NCBI GenBank assembly: GCA_964462585.1
Contig: CAYXAK010000020.1
Location: 1 to 28,740 of the forward strand
From: Halarsenatibacter sp964462585
Lineage (GTDB): Bacteria; Bacillota; Halanaerobiia; Halanaerobiales; Halarsenatibacteraceae
DNA length: 28,740 nucleotides
Direction: 5' to 3'
The position numbers were made by a program, and so were the translations under genes. Under the pieces are notes generated by a model, which saw only the letters and a list, made by a program, of their open reading frames with translations, ran no database searches and had not been told where the DNA came from. Shown here one piece after another: positions 1 to 7,404 of this stretch (its first letter is position 1; each line of letters opens with the position of its first letter).

Positions 1-2
1 TA

Positions 3-1478
3 CTGCAGGGGGCGGAAGTGATCTTTCAGCCCCTCGTTCTGCTCTATCTGCTGGGAGGTACATTTCTGGGGCTGGTTTTTGGCGCTATCCCCGGACTGAC
101 CGCCACACTGGCACTTATACTTCTTCTTCCCGTCACCTTCGGAATGGAGCCGGCTGTCGGTATGGCAGTGCTGGGCGCACTCTATGTCGGGGGTATATCG
201 GGGGGGAAGATACCGGCCATACTCCTCAATATGCCTGGAACTCCCTCTTCCATAGCTACAACATTTGATGGATATCCCCTGGCTCAGAAGGGATATCCGG
301 GCAGAGCTTTGACCTACGGCATCGCTTCCTCATTTATCGGAGGACTTCTGGGTATGATTGCCCTGATATTACTGGCGCCCCAGCTGGCACGTATAACACT
401 GAGGTTTCAGAGTTATGAGTATTTTATTCTGGGTATTTTCGGATTGACAGTGGTTGCCAGCACCACCGGCAGGTCTGTTATAGATGGTCTTGTCAGCGCC
501 TGCCTGGGTGTTCTGATTGCAACAATAGGTGGCGATCCCATTGCTGGATCTATTCGCTTCACTTTCGGTCAGAGGGCGCTGGAGGGAGGTATCGAACTGC
601 TGGTGGCCATGATCGGACTCTTTGTCATAACGGAGGTTTTCACCCAGTCGGCTGATGTGAACAAAGAATACGTTTTTTCCTCCAGCAAACTGGACTCTCT
701 CAAACTTAAATTCTCTGTGCTGGTAGGCCAGGCGAAAAACCTTCTGCGTTCTTCGGCTATAGGACTGGGACTGGGTATGCTGCCAGGGGCTGGAGGTACG
801 ATAGCCAACTTCGTTGCCTATGATCAAGCCAAAAAAATGTCCGATAAACCTGAGGAGTTTGGCACGGGGATTCTGGACGGGATAATGGCCGCAGAATCGG
901 CCAACAACGCAGTCACCGGAGGAGCCTATATTCCTACCATTACACTGGGCATCCCGGGCAATACCGTCACAGCTGTCCTGCTGGCGGGGCTGATCACACA
1001 TGGTCTCACACCAGGCCCTTCGCTCTTTATCAATGAGATCAATCTGGTATTTGCTATGTTTGTGGGTCTGCTTGTGGCCAATGTTTTCATGTTTCTTCTG
1101 CAGTATACGGTCATGATCAGATTTTTTACCTGGGCCCTTAAGATCCCCAAGAAGGTTCTGCTGCCAATTATTGTATTGATGTCGGTGGCCGGCACCTACA
1201 ACATCCGATACAGTGTCAACGACCTCTGGGTTTTGATCTTCTTCACACTTCTGGGTTATATTCTCAAGAAGACTGGTTTCCCCCTGACACCTCTGATACT
1301 GGGACTCATACTGGGACCGATAATGGAGAACAACCTCAGAACAACCATGATGGCTACAGGTGGTTCAATAACTCCCTTCTTCACCAGACCGTATTCGCTG
1401 GGCTTAATCATACTGACGGTGCTGAGTCTTTTCCTCACACTATTCATTAAAAAGTTAAAGTCTAAAACCGTCAGCTGA
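3..1478 (+). CDS. Tripartite tricarboxylate transporter permease, TctA family (5' end outside window)
   Basis: This is the large membrane subunit of a TctABC-type secondary transporter, which takes up a carboxylate handed over by a periplasmic binding protein. The protein is almost entirely hydrophobic, with about ten to twelve membrane segments. It carries the family glycine/proline signatures PGLTATLA near the N-terminus, GGISGGKIPAILLNMPGTPSS, and LGLGMLPGAGGTIANF mid-protein. A GTG at 18 could start a 486-residue protein. However, the frame stays open to base 3, and the residues before it (LQGAEVIFQP) resemble the usual family N-terminus, so I think the true start lies just upstream of the window. 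The TctB and TctC partners would be expected upstream and are not visible. The substrate cannot be told from sequence. Family assignment is firm; the start is uncertain. Confidence 0.9.
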   Translation: MQGAEVIFQPLVLLYLLGGTFLGLVFGAIPGLTATLALILLLPVTFGMEPAVGMAVLGALYVGGISGGKIPAILLNMPGTPSSIATTFDGYPLAQKGYPGRALTYGIASSFIGGLLGMIALILLAPQLARITLRFQSYEYFILGIFGLTVVASTTGRSVIDGLVSACLGVLIATIGGDPIAGSIRFTFGQRALEGGIELLVAMIGLFVITEVFTQSADVNKEYVFSSSKLDSLKLKFSVLVGQAKNLLRSSAIGLGLGMLPGAGGTIANFVAYDQAKKMSDKPEEFGTGILDGIMAAESANNAVTGGAYIPTITLGIPGNTVTAVLLAGLITHGLTPGPSLFINEINLVFAMFVGLLVANVFMFLLQYTVMIRFFTWALKIPKKVLLPIIVLMSVAGTYNIRYSVNDLWVLIFFTLLGYILKKTGFPLTPLILGLILGPIMENNLRTTMMATGGSITPFFTRPYSLGLIILTVLSLFLTLFIKKLKSKTVS

Positions 1479-1480
1479 TC

Positions 1481-1497
1481 CCGGCATTGGCTGCCGG
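1481..1497 (+). terminator. Hairpin just after the TctA gene, weak terminator candidate
   Basis: CCGGCA at 1481-1486 and TGCCGG at 1492-1497 form a perfect six-base-pair GC-rich stem with a five-base loop, starting three bases after the tctA stop codon. There is no run of T after it, so it does not meet the usual intrinsic terminator pattern. It may instead protect the 3' end of the transcript. Confidence 0.3.
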
Positions 1498-1558
1498 CTA
1501 TCAATAGCTACAGCGGGAGCACAGCCGGGGCCTATCGATCTAAAAACGGATAAAAAAT

Positions 1559-1587
1559 TTAATGCATTAATGCCCTTATAATTGACA
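1559..1587 (+). promoter_or_regulatory. Possible promoter/operator ahead of the DUF47-Pit operon
   Basis: A perfect 12-base palindrome TTAATGCATTAA (1559-1570) is followed by a consensus -10 TATAAT (1577-1582). No good -35 lies 16-18 bases upstream of that -10, which would suit a promoter that needs an activator. A TTGACA at 1582-1587 has no -10 at the proper distance. The palindrome contains ATGCATT, which recurs in the next intergenic regions. Confidence 0.35.
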
Positions 1588-1624
1588 AAACATAAAATAT
1601 CGACTGGCAGAAGGAGCTGATAAT

Positions 1625-2275
1625 ATGAGCAGATTATGGGGAGATTTTGAGAGAATCGAGGCTGATTTTCAGAGGCTCACAGAAAGTGTGGGTGAATGCA
1701 TCGATCAGGCCTTCCAGGCCATGAGGGTCTACCTCGAAGAAGGCGAGACCAACAAGGTGAGAAAGCTGAACCAGGGGGTTCACGATAGGGAAAGCCAGGC
1801 TGATGATATCCGCCGGGAGATTATCACCAGCATAATCAGGGGTTCACTTATGCCCCACACCAGAGGCGATATGCTCAACCTGCTGGAGGCTATAGATGAT
1901 ATAGCAGATCATGTTGAGGATATCCTTGATGAGATCATCTTTCTGCATCTGGATTTCTGCTGTCTCAATAAGGAGAAGCTGAGGGATATGACCGATCTTA
2001 TCGAAAAACAGTATGATAAGATGACTTCTGGCGTAGATGTTCTCTTTGAGGATATGTCCCAGGCTTTAATCTATGCCGGCGAGCTGGAGGATATTGAATC
2101 TGAGATAGACAGAATAGAAGAGGAGATAACGCGTGAGGTGGGTCAGATAGAGGATCTTTCTGATGGCAAAAAGCTGGCTCATCGCAGCCTGATCAAGAAT
2201 GTCTCTGACACGGCCGATATCATCGAAAATGTGGGCGATCATATGGAGACGATGGTTTCGGTCAGAAAGGGTTAG
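1625..2275 (+). CDS. DUF47 family protein (PhoU-like phosphate transport regulator)
   Basis: The 216-residue all-helical protein matches the DUF47/PhoU-like family, which is typically encoded immediately before Pit-type phosphate transporters and is thought to modulate them. Recognisable pieces are the N-terminal FERIEADFQRLTESV helix, the acidic metal-binding-like stretch LLEAIDDIADHVEDILDEII (about residues 87-106) and the C-terminal SDTADIIENVGDHMETM helix. These carry the spaced Asp/Glu residues seen in PhoU-type metal sites. There is no signal peptide or membrane segment, so it should be cytoplasmic. The ATG at 1625 follows AAGGAG by nine bases. The pit gene starts four bases after its stop, so the two are almost certainly co-transcribed and translationally coupled. 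Confidence 0.9.
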   Translation: MSRLWGDFERIEADFQRLTESVGECIDQAFQAMRVYLEEGETNKVRKLNQGVHDRESQADDIRREIITSIIRGSLMPHTRGDMLNLLEAIDDIADHVEDILDEIIFLHLDFCCLNKEKLRDMTDLIEKQYDKMTSGVDVLFEDMSQALIYAGELEDIESEIDRIEEEITREVGQIEDLSDGKKLAHRSLIKNVSDTADIIENVGDHMETMVSVRKG

Positions 2276-2279
2276 AGCA

Positions 2280-3212
2280 ATGTGGTATCTTCTCTCAGGT
2301 ATCTATCTGGGTGGGACGCTGGGAGCCAATGATGCGGCCAATATCTTTGGCACTGCCGTTTACACCAGGGTGATAAAATTTCAGACTGCCGTTCTGCTGA
2401 CCACCATCTTCGTCATAATAGGGTCAGGACTTGAGGGTGCAGGCGGTATGGAGACTTTAGGGCGCCTGGCCGATCAGACACTGCTAACCGCCTTTATCAG
2501 CTCGCTGGCAGCGGCTCTGACCGTGACTTTGATGACCTATCTCAAACTGCCTGTCTCCACTTCTCAGGCGGTGGTGGGGGCTATCATAGGGGGTAATATA
2601 CTGGCTGGAGATGTAGATTTTGCCCCACTACTGCCCATATTTGCCGCCTGGGTGACGACACCGCTGGGGGCTATGGTTATTGCCTATCTTCTCTATCGGC
2701 TCTATATTCTGGCGGTTGAACCGCGAGTTAACAATATGCGCCGCTTTGAATATTTCGTGCGCATAGGCTTAATAATCGGTGGGATATATGGAGCCTATGC
2801 CCTGGGAGCTAACAATGTGGCCAACGTCATCGGCGTCTTTGTTGAAGCCGGGATGTTCGAGGCCCGGATAGGCGGGGTGATCGGAGGCATGGCCATAGGT
2901 ATCGGCTGTGCTTACAGCCGCGGTGTTATGGAAACGGTGGGAGAGCGCATCACCCAGCTGACACCTCTGACTGCCCTGATAGCCGTTATGGCCCATTCCA
3001 TAACACTCTATATTTATGCGCGTATCGGTATTCCGGTTTCCTCCTCTCAGGCCATCGTAGGCGGTGTGGTGGGCATAGGACTTGTCAAAGGCACAAATAT
3101 GCTGGACTGGGGTATGACCAAAAAGATACTCTTCGGCTGGCTTGGCACACCTTCTGTGGCGCTGGTGGTGGGCATAGTTTTGAGTTATGCCTTCAGGCTT
3201 TTTTTCGCCTAG
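2280..3212 (+). CDS. pit: Inorganic phosphate transporter, Pit family
   Basis: This is a low-affinity phosphate:cation symporter of the inner membrane, 310 residues. It shows the inverted duplication typical of PiT proteins. The first half has GANDAANIFGTAVYTR and PVSTSQAVVGAIIGGN; the second half repeats them as GANNVANVIGVF and PVSSSQAIVGGVVGIG. About ten hydrophobic segments are visible. The frame is open further upstream (to 2199), but that would overlap the DUF47 gene by 77 bases. The ATG at 2280, four bases after the DUF47 stop and preceded by AAAGGG, gives the standard N-terminus MWYLLSGIYLGGTLGAND. Transport may be metal-phosphate with H+ or Na+; the ion cannot be read from sequence. 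Confidence 0.92.
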   Translation: MWYLLSGIYLGGTLGANDAANIFGTAVYTRVIKFQTAVLLTTIFVIIGSGLEGAGGMETLGRLADQTLLTAFISSLAAALTVTLMTYLKLPVSTSQAVVGAIIGGNILAGDVDFAPLLPIFAAWVTTPLGAMVIAYLLYRLYILAVEPRVNNMRRFEYFVRIGLIIGGIYGAYALGANNVANVIGVFVEAGMFEARIGGVIGGMAIGIGCAYSRGVMETVGERITQLTPLTALIAVMAHSITLYIYARIGIPVSSSQAIVGGVVGIGLVKGTNMLDWGMTKKILFGWLGTPSVALVVGIVLSYAFRLFFA

Positions 3213-3217
3213 ATGCA

Positions 3218-3246
3218 TTGACCCGGCTCAAATTTTGTGGGAAAAT
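3218..3246 (+). promoter_or_regulatory. Predicted promoter of the response regulator / histidine kinase operon
   Basis: TTGACC (3218-3223, five of six matches to the -35 consensus) is followed after 17 bases by GAAAAT (3241-3246, four of six). The TGG directly before the -10 makes an extended -10. ATGCATT copies at 3213-3219 (touching the -35) and 3253-3259 (just past the expected start) flank it 40 bases apart, which could mark autoregulation. Confidence 0.5.
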
Positions 3247-3300
3247 GGAGTTATGCATTCCAGGTGAAGCGCAGTTGAGCTCAAAGGAGGTAGCTGCTAG

Positions 3301-3966
3301 ATGGCAATATTTCTGGTTGAGGATGAAGATTCACTGGCCGAGCTGCTCAAGATGAACCTTGAGCTGGAGGGTTTTGATGTTTTTAGATTTGAGCGTGCCG
3401 AGCCCGTTCTGGCAGAGATGGACAGCACCACACCGGACCTGATCGTGCTTGATGTCAATCTGCCGGGCATGAATGGCTTTAAATTTATGAAAGATATTCA
3501 GGACAGAAATTATCCTGTGATATTTCTCACGGTCAAGGATGATCTCAAAGATAGAATTCTCGGTTTTAAGCTGGGGGCCGATGATTATATAACAAAGCCT
3601 TTCGAGGTGGAGGAGTTTATCTTCAGGGTAAAGGCTGTCCTGCGCCGCACAGATGATGGTGAGGATAGGTCCAGGCTCGAGGCTGGACCCCTGGTTTTAG
3701 ATCGCGATCGCAGATTGCTAATCGTGGAAGGTGAGGAGCGGGAGCTTACCGCCTCACAGTATCTGGTTATGGAAAAGCTCATGGTCAACAGGCGTCAGGT
3801 AATATCACGCAGCAGAATACTGCAGCAGCTGTGGAATAATGAGCTGACAGTATCCACGACCAGAGCTGTAGATATGCATATCAACCGTCTGCGCAAAAAA
3901 ATGGGCGAGCACAGAGACTGTATAAAGACAGTTTACGGTGCCGGTTACAAGCTGGATGTGAATTAG
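3301..3966 (+). CDS. OmpR/PhoB-family response regulator
   Basis: This two-component response regulator of 221 residues has an N-terminal receiver domain (about 1-115) and a C-terminal winged-helix DNA-binding domain (about 125-221). The receiver has the acidic pocket E7/D8, the phospho-acceptor Asp51 in LIVLDVNLPG, Thr77 and Lys99 in TKPFE, so all switch residues are intact. The C-terminal half has the OmpR signature TTRAVDMHINRLRKKMG and ends in TVYGAGYKLDVN. The ATG at 3301 sits nine bases after a very strong AAGGAGGT. The kinase gene begins at the base after its stop codon. Its position behind the DUF47-pit pair makes a phosphate-starvation PhoB role plausible, but this is inferred from context only. 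Confidence 0.92.
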   Translation: MAIFLVEDEDSLAELLKMNLELEGFDVFRFERAEPVLAEMDSTTPDLIVLDVNLPGMNGFKFMKDIQDRNYPVIFLTVKDDLKDRILGFKLGADDYITKPFEVEEFIFRVKAVLRRTDDGEDRSRLEAGPLVLDRDRRLLIVEGEERELTASQYLVMEKLMVNRRQVISRSRILQQLWNNELTVSTTRAVDMHINRLRKKMGEHRDCIKTVYGAGYKLDVN

Positions 3967-5394
3967 ATGAAGTCGGTAAGAACCAGATTAATACTGGGCA
4001 CCATTGCAGCCATTCTGCTTATAAGTCTGCTGGTGTTCTATATGATAGATCAATCTCTGGAAAGTTATATTATGGAGAATGTGCAGGAGAATATGACCGG
4101 TAGAAGCTATGAGATACAGCAGCATCTGCATAATATGTCCCGGCAGTACGGCAGGGAATTTCTGAAGGGAGATGGTCTCAACTATCTGGAACACAGCCTG
4201 GAGACCAGGTACGAAGATATGCAGATCTGGCTTTACAGCGGCCAGCAGGCTGAGGCAGAAGAACTGCCCTTTCATGTGGAAAACAGCTATGAATCTCATC
4301 GCGATCTGCTGCTTCGCTCACGTGCTCTGGCTGCCGACAGGGAAGGGAATATGATCCGCATCGAGAAAGAAGGATTTTCTCACTCCCATCTTGTTATGCA
4401 TTTTCCTTTTTATGACAGCCTGGAACCGGACAGTGAGCCTGTGGGTGTAGTGGGGATGGAATATCTGCTCTCTGATGAGCAGCAGCTGCTGGAGAGATTT
4501 CGGTTCATATTGCTGGTGGCGCTGGGCGGTTTCATATTTTCTACCGGGATTTTTCTATATTTTTACATCAGCCAGATCACTTCACCCCTGAGCCGGCTGA
4601 AGGAAGCCATCGAGCGATTTCAGCGCGGTGACAGTGTTCAATACATAGAGGTTAACACAGATGATGAGATCGGCGAGCTGGCACAGGCCTTCAATGAGAT
4701 GAGAACTGGTATAGATAGCCTGATAGAGGATCTGAAAAAAGAGAAGAGCAGACAGAAGGATTTCTACGAGAATATGACACATGAGCTAAAAACCCCCCTC
4801 ACAATCATCAAGGGCTTTGGAGATATGTACCACAGGGTGGAAGATGAAGAGAAGAAAGAAAAATGTCTGGATCATATGATCCGGGAGACGGAGAGGATGC
4901 TCGATATGGTCAACAACCTGCTCAAGAATTCCCGCAGCGGTAATTATTCACTCGACATCGATCCCCGGCCCATCAGAATTGATGAGCTGTGTCAGAGGAC
5001 GATAGATTTGATTGAGGTTAAGGCCTTAAGCCGAAGCATAACCATAGACTGCAATATCGAAAGGGATGTTTGGTCCTGTGCCGATCCCCTCAGGATAAAA
5101 GAAGTTCTGCTCAATCTGCTGGACAATGCCATAAGTTACAGTGGCACCGATCTGATCGAGGTCGGGCTTGAGTCCAGGGATGAATATCTGGAAATTTTAA
5201 TTATCGATAGTGGCTGTGGTATCAGCTGTGACAGGCTGGAGAGATTTGAGCGGGGAAAGATGAGAGAAGGCCAGGGGCTCAATATTGCCCGCCGGATAGT
5301 TGAGAGCCACGATGGATATCTGGAAATAGAAAGTCATCCAGGCCGGGGCACAAAAGCCAGAATTCTGCTCCCTCGGGGGGAGAAGGAGGAGTGA
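3967..5394 (+). CDS. Sensor histidine kinase with HAMP domain
   Basis: This is the membrane sensor kinase partner of the preceding regulator, 475 residues. A first membrane segment (about 7-26) is followed by an external sensory region of about 150 residues. A second segment (about 180-203) leads to a HAMP linker (about 203-255), then the HisKA dimerisation helix with phospho-accepting His272 in NMTHELKTPLT, and a HATPase domain. The N box (LLNLLDNAISYS), G1 box (D414-SGCG) and G2 box (GQGLNIARRIV, from 435) are present. The stretch between G1 and G2 is only about 17 residues, so the ATP lid looks shortened. The ATG follows the regulator stop directly. The sensed signal is unknown; phosphate status is a guess from the neighbours. 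Confidence 0.92.
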   Translation: MKSVRTRLILGTIAAILLISLLVFYMIDQSLESYIMENVQENMTGRSYEIQQHLHNMSRQYGREFLKGDGLNYLEHSLETRYEDMQIWLYSGQQAEAEELPFHVENSYESHRDLLLRSRALAADREGNMIRIEKEGFSHSHLVMHFPFYDSLEPDSEPVGVVGMEYLLSDEQQLLERFRFILLVALGGFIFSTGIFLYFYISQITSPLSRLKEAIERFQRGDSVQYIEVNTDDEIGELAQAFNEMRTGIDSLIEDLKKEKSRQKDFYENMTHELKTPLTIIKGFGDMYHRVEDEEKKEKCLDHMIRETERMLDMVNNLLKNSRSGNYSLDIDPRPIRIDELCQRTIDLIEVKALSRSITIDCNIERDVWSCADPLRIKEVLLNLLDNAISYSGTDLIEVGLESRDEYLEILIIDSGCGISCDRLERFERGKMREGQGLNIARRIVESHDGYLEIESHPGRGTKARILLPRGEKEE

Positions 5395-5402
5395 GACATT
5401 TT

Positions 5403-5801
5403 ATGAGTGGAACCGCCAGGGTCTTCATGCCCCTCATAGCAATTTTGCTCTTCTTGTTCATCTACGCCGGCAGCAGTGGTGATGTGCTGCCGGAGGGTGA
5501 GATAGTCAGAGTGCGGCAGGAGAAGATGAGTTCCGTGCTGCAGGGCAGCACACCGGTGGAGATGAAAATACTGGACTATGGCTGGGGTGAAGTAATTCTC
5601 AAAAATCCTCATCAGGTGCTGGAAATATGGAATGCCCTGCAGCATATGCTGCCTGATGTGGACTCCCCTTCAGATGAAAGGGAACCGGAAGAGCTTTTTA
5701 CAGTTCGCGTAACCTTTCTCAACGGTGAGACCCGGGAGTTCTCTCTGCCCCGGGAATATCTTCAGCAGCAGAATCCCTACAGCCGGAGCGTTTTCCAGTA
5801 G
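5403..5801 (+). CDS. Unknown membrane-anchored protein, third gene of the two-component operon
   Basis: I do not recognise this 132-residue protein. It has one N-terminal hydrophobic segment (about residues 7-23, MPLIAILLFLFIYAG), then a hydrophilic domain that is probably outside the membrane and rich in short beta-strand-like stretches. Examples are EMKILDYGWGEVILKN and ELFTVRVTFLNGETREFSL. There is no cysteine for a lipid anchor. Two starts are possible: GTG at 5391, overlapping the kinase stop as GTGA but only one base from AAGGAGG, or ATG at 5403, 13 bases from that site. I prefer 5403. Tight coupling to the kinase suggests an accessory protein that modulates or extends sensing, but no function can be assigned. 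Confidence 0.7.
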   Translation: MSGTARVFMPLIAILLFLFIYAGSSGDVLPEGEIVRVRQEKMSSVLQGSTPVEMKILDYGWGEVILKNPHQVLEIWNALQHMLPDVDSPSDEREPEELFTVRVTFLNGETREFSLPREYLQQQNPYSRSVFQ

Positions 5802-5876
5802 GATATTTCAGGAAGCCTCACCCGGCATAAATTTCATGCATTCTTTTCTAAAATATTCCGGAAGATAATAGAGGAA

Positions 5877-5905
5877 TTCACCTGCCAGGCCCATAAATAT
5901 ATACT
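5877..5905 (+). promoter_or_regulatory. Predicted promoter of the amino acid ABC transporter operon
   Basis: TTCACC (5877-5882, four of six) and TATACT (5900-5905, five of six) are separated by exactly 17 bases. A transcript would start near 5912 and leave a leader of about 40 bases, too short for a riboswitch or T-box. An ATGCATT copy lies upstream at 5836-5842. Confidence 0.5.
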
Positions 5906-5950
5906 CAGGGTTCAACGATCTGATATTTTAAATTTACAGGAGGCTAAAAC

Positions 5951-6688
5951 ATGAAAAGAAATCTGCTGGTGTTCTTTATGGCCGTGGCTCTGATTCTGTT
6001 AATGGGTGCAGGTGTGGAGGCTGAAACCTATGTGGTGGGGACAAGTGCCGGTTTTCCGCCCTTCGAGTATGTTGAGGATGGCGAGATTGTGGGCTTTGAT
6101 ATCGATCTGATGGAGGCCATCGGTGAAAGCCAGGGGTTTGAGGTGGAATTTAAAGATATCAGCTTTGATTCTCTCATTCCGGGTCTAAACGCTGGCACCA
6201 TCGATATAGTGGCTGCCGGCATGACGATAACCGAGGAGCGGGCACAGGTGGTCGACTTTACCGATCCCTATTATTCTGCCAATCAGGCTGTGCTGGTGCG
6301 AGAGGATAGCGGTCACAATATCACCGTGCTCTATGGTGACAGCAATCTGGCCGTTCAGACCGGCACCACCGGCGATCTGTGGGTGGAGGAGAACCTTCAG
6401 GATACGGGGATACTGACAGGCAATGTCACCCATTTCGATACCTTTGTGCTGGCCGTACAGGACCTTATAAATCAGAATGTGCAGGGGGTTGTGCTAGATA
6501 CTCCTGTTGCCCGGAGATATGCCCGCGATAATCCGGTGGAGATGGTGGCCGAGATAATCACCGGTGAAGAATATGGCCTGGCTGTGGCCAGCGGCAACAC
6601 GGAACTTCTGGAGAAGCTCAATGCCGGGCTGCAGGAGGTCAGGGAATCGGGCAGGATGGACGAGCTTCTGGAAAAGCACTTTGACTAA
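5951..6688 (+). CDS. Polar amino acid ABC transporter substrate-binding protein
   Basis: This is an extracytoplasmic solute-binding protein of family 3 (SBP_bac_3), 245 residues. A signal peptide is clear: MKRN, a hydrophobic core, then cleavage expected after VEA at about residue 24. There is no lipobox cysteine, so it would be released unless retained by other means. Family signatures follow: GTSAGFPPFEYVEDGEIVGFDIDLM, and AAGMTITEERAQVVDFTDPYY with the Arg that normally binds the ligand carboxylate. It is the first gene of a four-gene transport operon and is preceded by TTTACAGGAGG nine bases from the ATG. The amino acid carried is not evident; an acidic or polar one is likely from the family. 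Confidence 0.93.
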   Translation: MKRNLLVFFMAVALILLMGAGVEAETYVVGTSAGFPPFEYVEDGEIVGFDIDLMEAIGESQGFEVEFKDISFDSLIPGLNAGTIDIVAAGMTITEERAQVVDFTDPYYSANQAVLVREDSGHNITVLYGDSNLAVQTGTTGDLWVEENLQDTGILTGNVTHFDTFVLAVQDLINQNVQGVVLDTPVARRYARDNPVEMVAEIITGEEYGLAVASGNTELLEKLNAGLQEVRESGRMDELLEKHFD

Positions 6689-6705
6689 AATAAACACTGT
6701 TTGCT

Positions 6706-6740
6706 GGAGGAGAGGACTGGTGATGCTGACTGATGGATAG
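6706..6740 (+). promoter_or_regulatory. Mini reading frame overlapping the start of the permease gene
   Basis: The strong ribosome site GGAGGAGAGG (6706-6715) is seven bases from an ATG at 6723 that opens a five-codon frame (MLTDG) ending in TAG at 6738-6740. The permease ATG at 6733 lies inside this frame, 17 bases from the ribosome site. Ribosomes may translate the short frame and restart on the permease. This is a sequence-based guess. Confidence 0.3.
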
Positions 6741-7404
6741 ATTAGAGCTCGTGCAGCGGTCCCTTCCGGCTCTGCTGGAGGGGACCGTTGTTACAATACA
6801 GCTGACCGTGCTGATACTGCTGTTCGGCCTGGCCCTGGGATTAATAATGGCTTTTGGACAGACCTATGGCAACAGGCCGATAAGATTTCTGGTCAATATC
6901 TATGAGAGGGTATTTCGCAGCATACCCGAGCTGGTGCTGCTGCTGTTGGTCTTCTACGGCCTTCCCAATCTGGGCTTTAGAATAGGGGCCTTCAATGCCG
7001 CAGTTCTGGCCCTTGGACTCAGGGCCACTGCATATATGTCCCAGATCTACCGCGGAGCCTTTCAGTCAGTTGGTTCTGATCAGCTGACAGCGGCACGCTC
7101 TCTGGGAATGGGCAGATACAGGACGTTTTTCTATGTCATTCTGCCTCAGGCGATAAGGGTTTTTATACCCCCCTTTGCCAACGAATATGCCATCATTCTC
7201 AAGGATACCTCCCTGGCATATGCTCTGGGTGTGACCGAGCTCCTGCGCCAGGGCCAGTATATTATTGCGGTGCATTACGATCCTCTGACGATATTTCTGA
7301 TCATAGCAGCCATCTACTTTCTGCTGACATTTGGCATCACGAGATTGCTAAAACTGCTGGAAAAAAGGCTGAAAATTCCAGGTCTGGGGGCTGAGATGAA
7401 CTGA
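6733..7404 (+). CDS. Amino acid ABC transporter permease (first of two)
   Basis: This is an inner-membrane permease of the HisM/GlnP type, 223 residues, with about five membrane segments. The N-terminal half has the family pattern LLEGTVVTIQLTVLILLFGLALG. The cytoplasmic EAA loop that docks on the ATPase is AARSLGMGRYRTFFYVILPQAI. A second, different permease is encoded two genes on, so the membrane part is probably a heterodimer. The C-terminus RLKIPGLGAE resembles that of the second permease (RFRIPGFGYE), showing they are paralogues. Its stop (TGA 7402-7404) overlaps the ATPase start as ATGA. Confidence 0.93.
   Translation: MDRLELVQRSLPALLEGTVVTIQLTVLILLFGLALGLIMAFGQTYGNRPIRFLVNIYERVFRSIPELVLLLLVFYGLPNLGFRIGAFNAAVLALGLRATAYMSQIYRGAFQSVGSDQLTAARSLGMGRYRTFFYVILPQAIRVFIPPFANEYAIILKDTSLAYALGVTELLRQGQYIIAVHYDPLTIFLIIAAIYFLLTFGITRLLKLLEKRLKIPGLGAEMN

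Noticed and set aside
1582..1587. TTGACA as the -35 of the DUF47-pit promoter
   Set aside because: No -10-like hexamer occurs 16-18 bases downstream (the bases there read around TGGCAG); the nearby TATAAT lies upstream of it.
2199..2279. Longer N-terminus for the Pit transporter
   Set aside because: It would overlap the DUF47 gene by 77 bases and add a non-family sequence; ATG 2280 is in the expected place.
3188..3206. GCCTTCAGGC followed by seven T at the end of pit, resembling a terminator
   Set aside because: The stem would be four pairs with a two-base loop (or three with four), too weak, and it lies inside the coding region.
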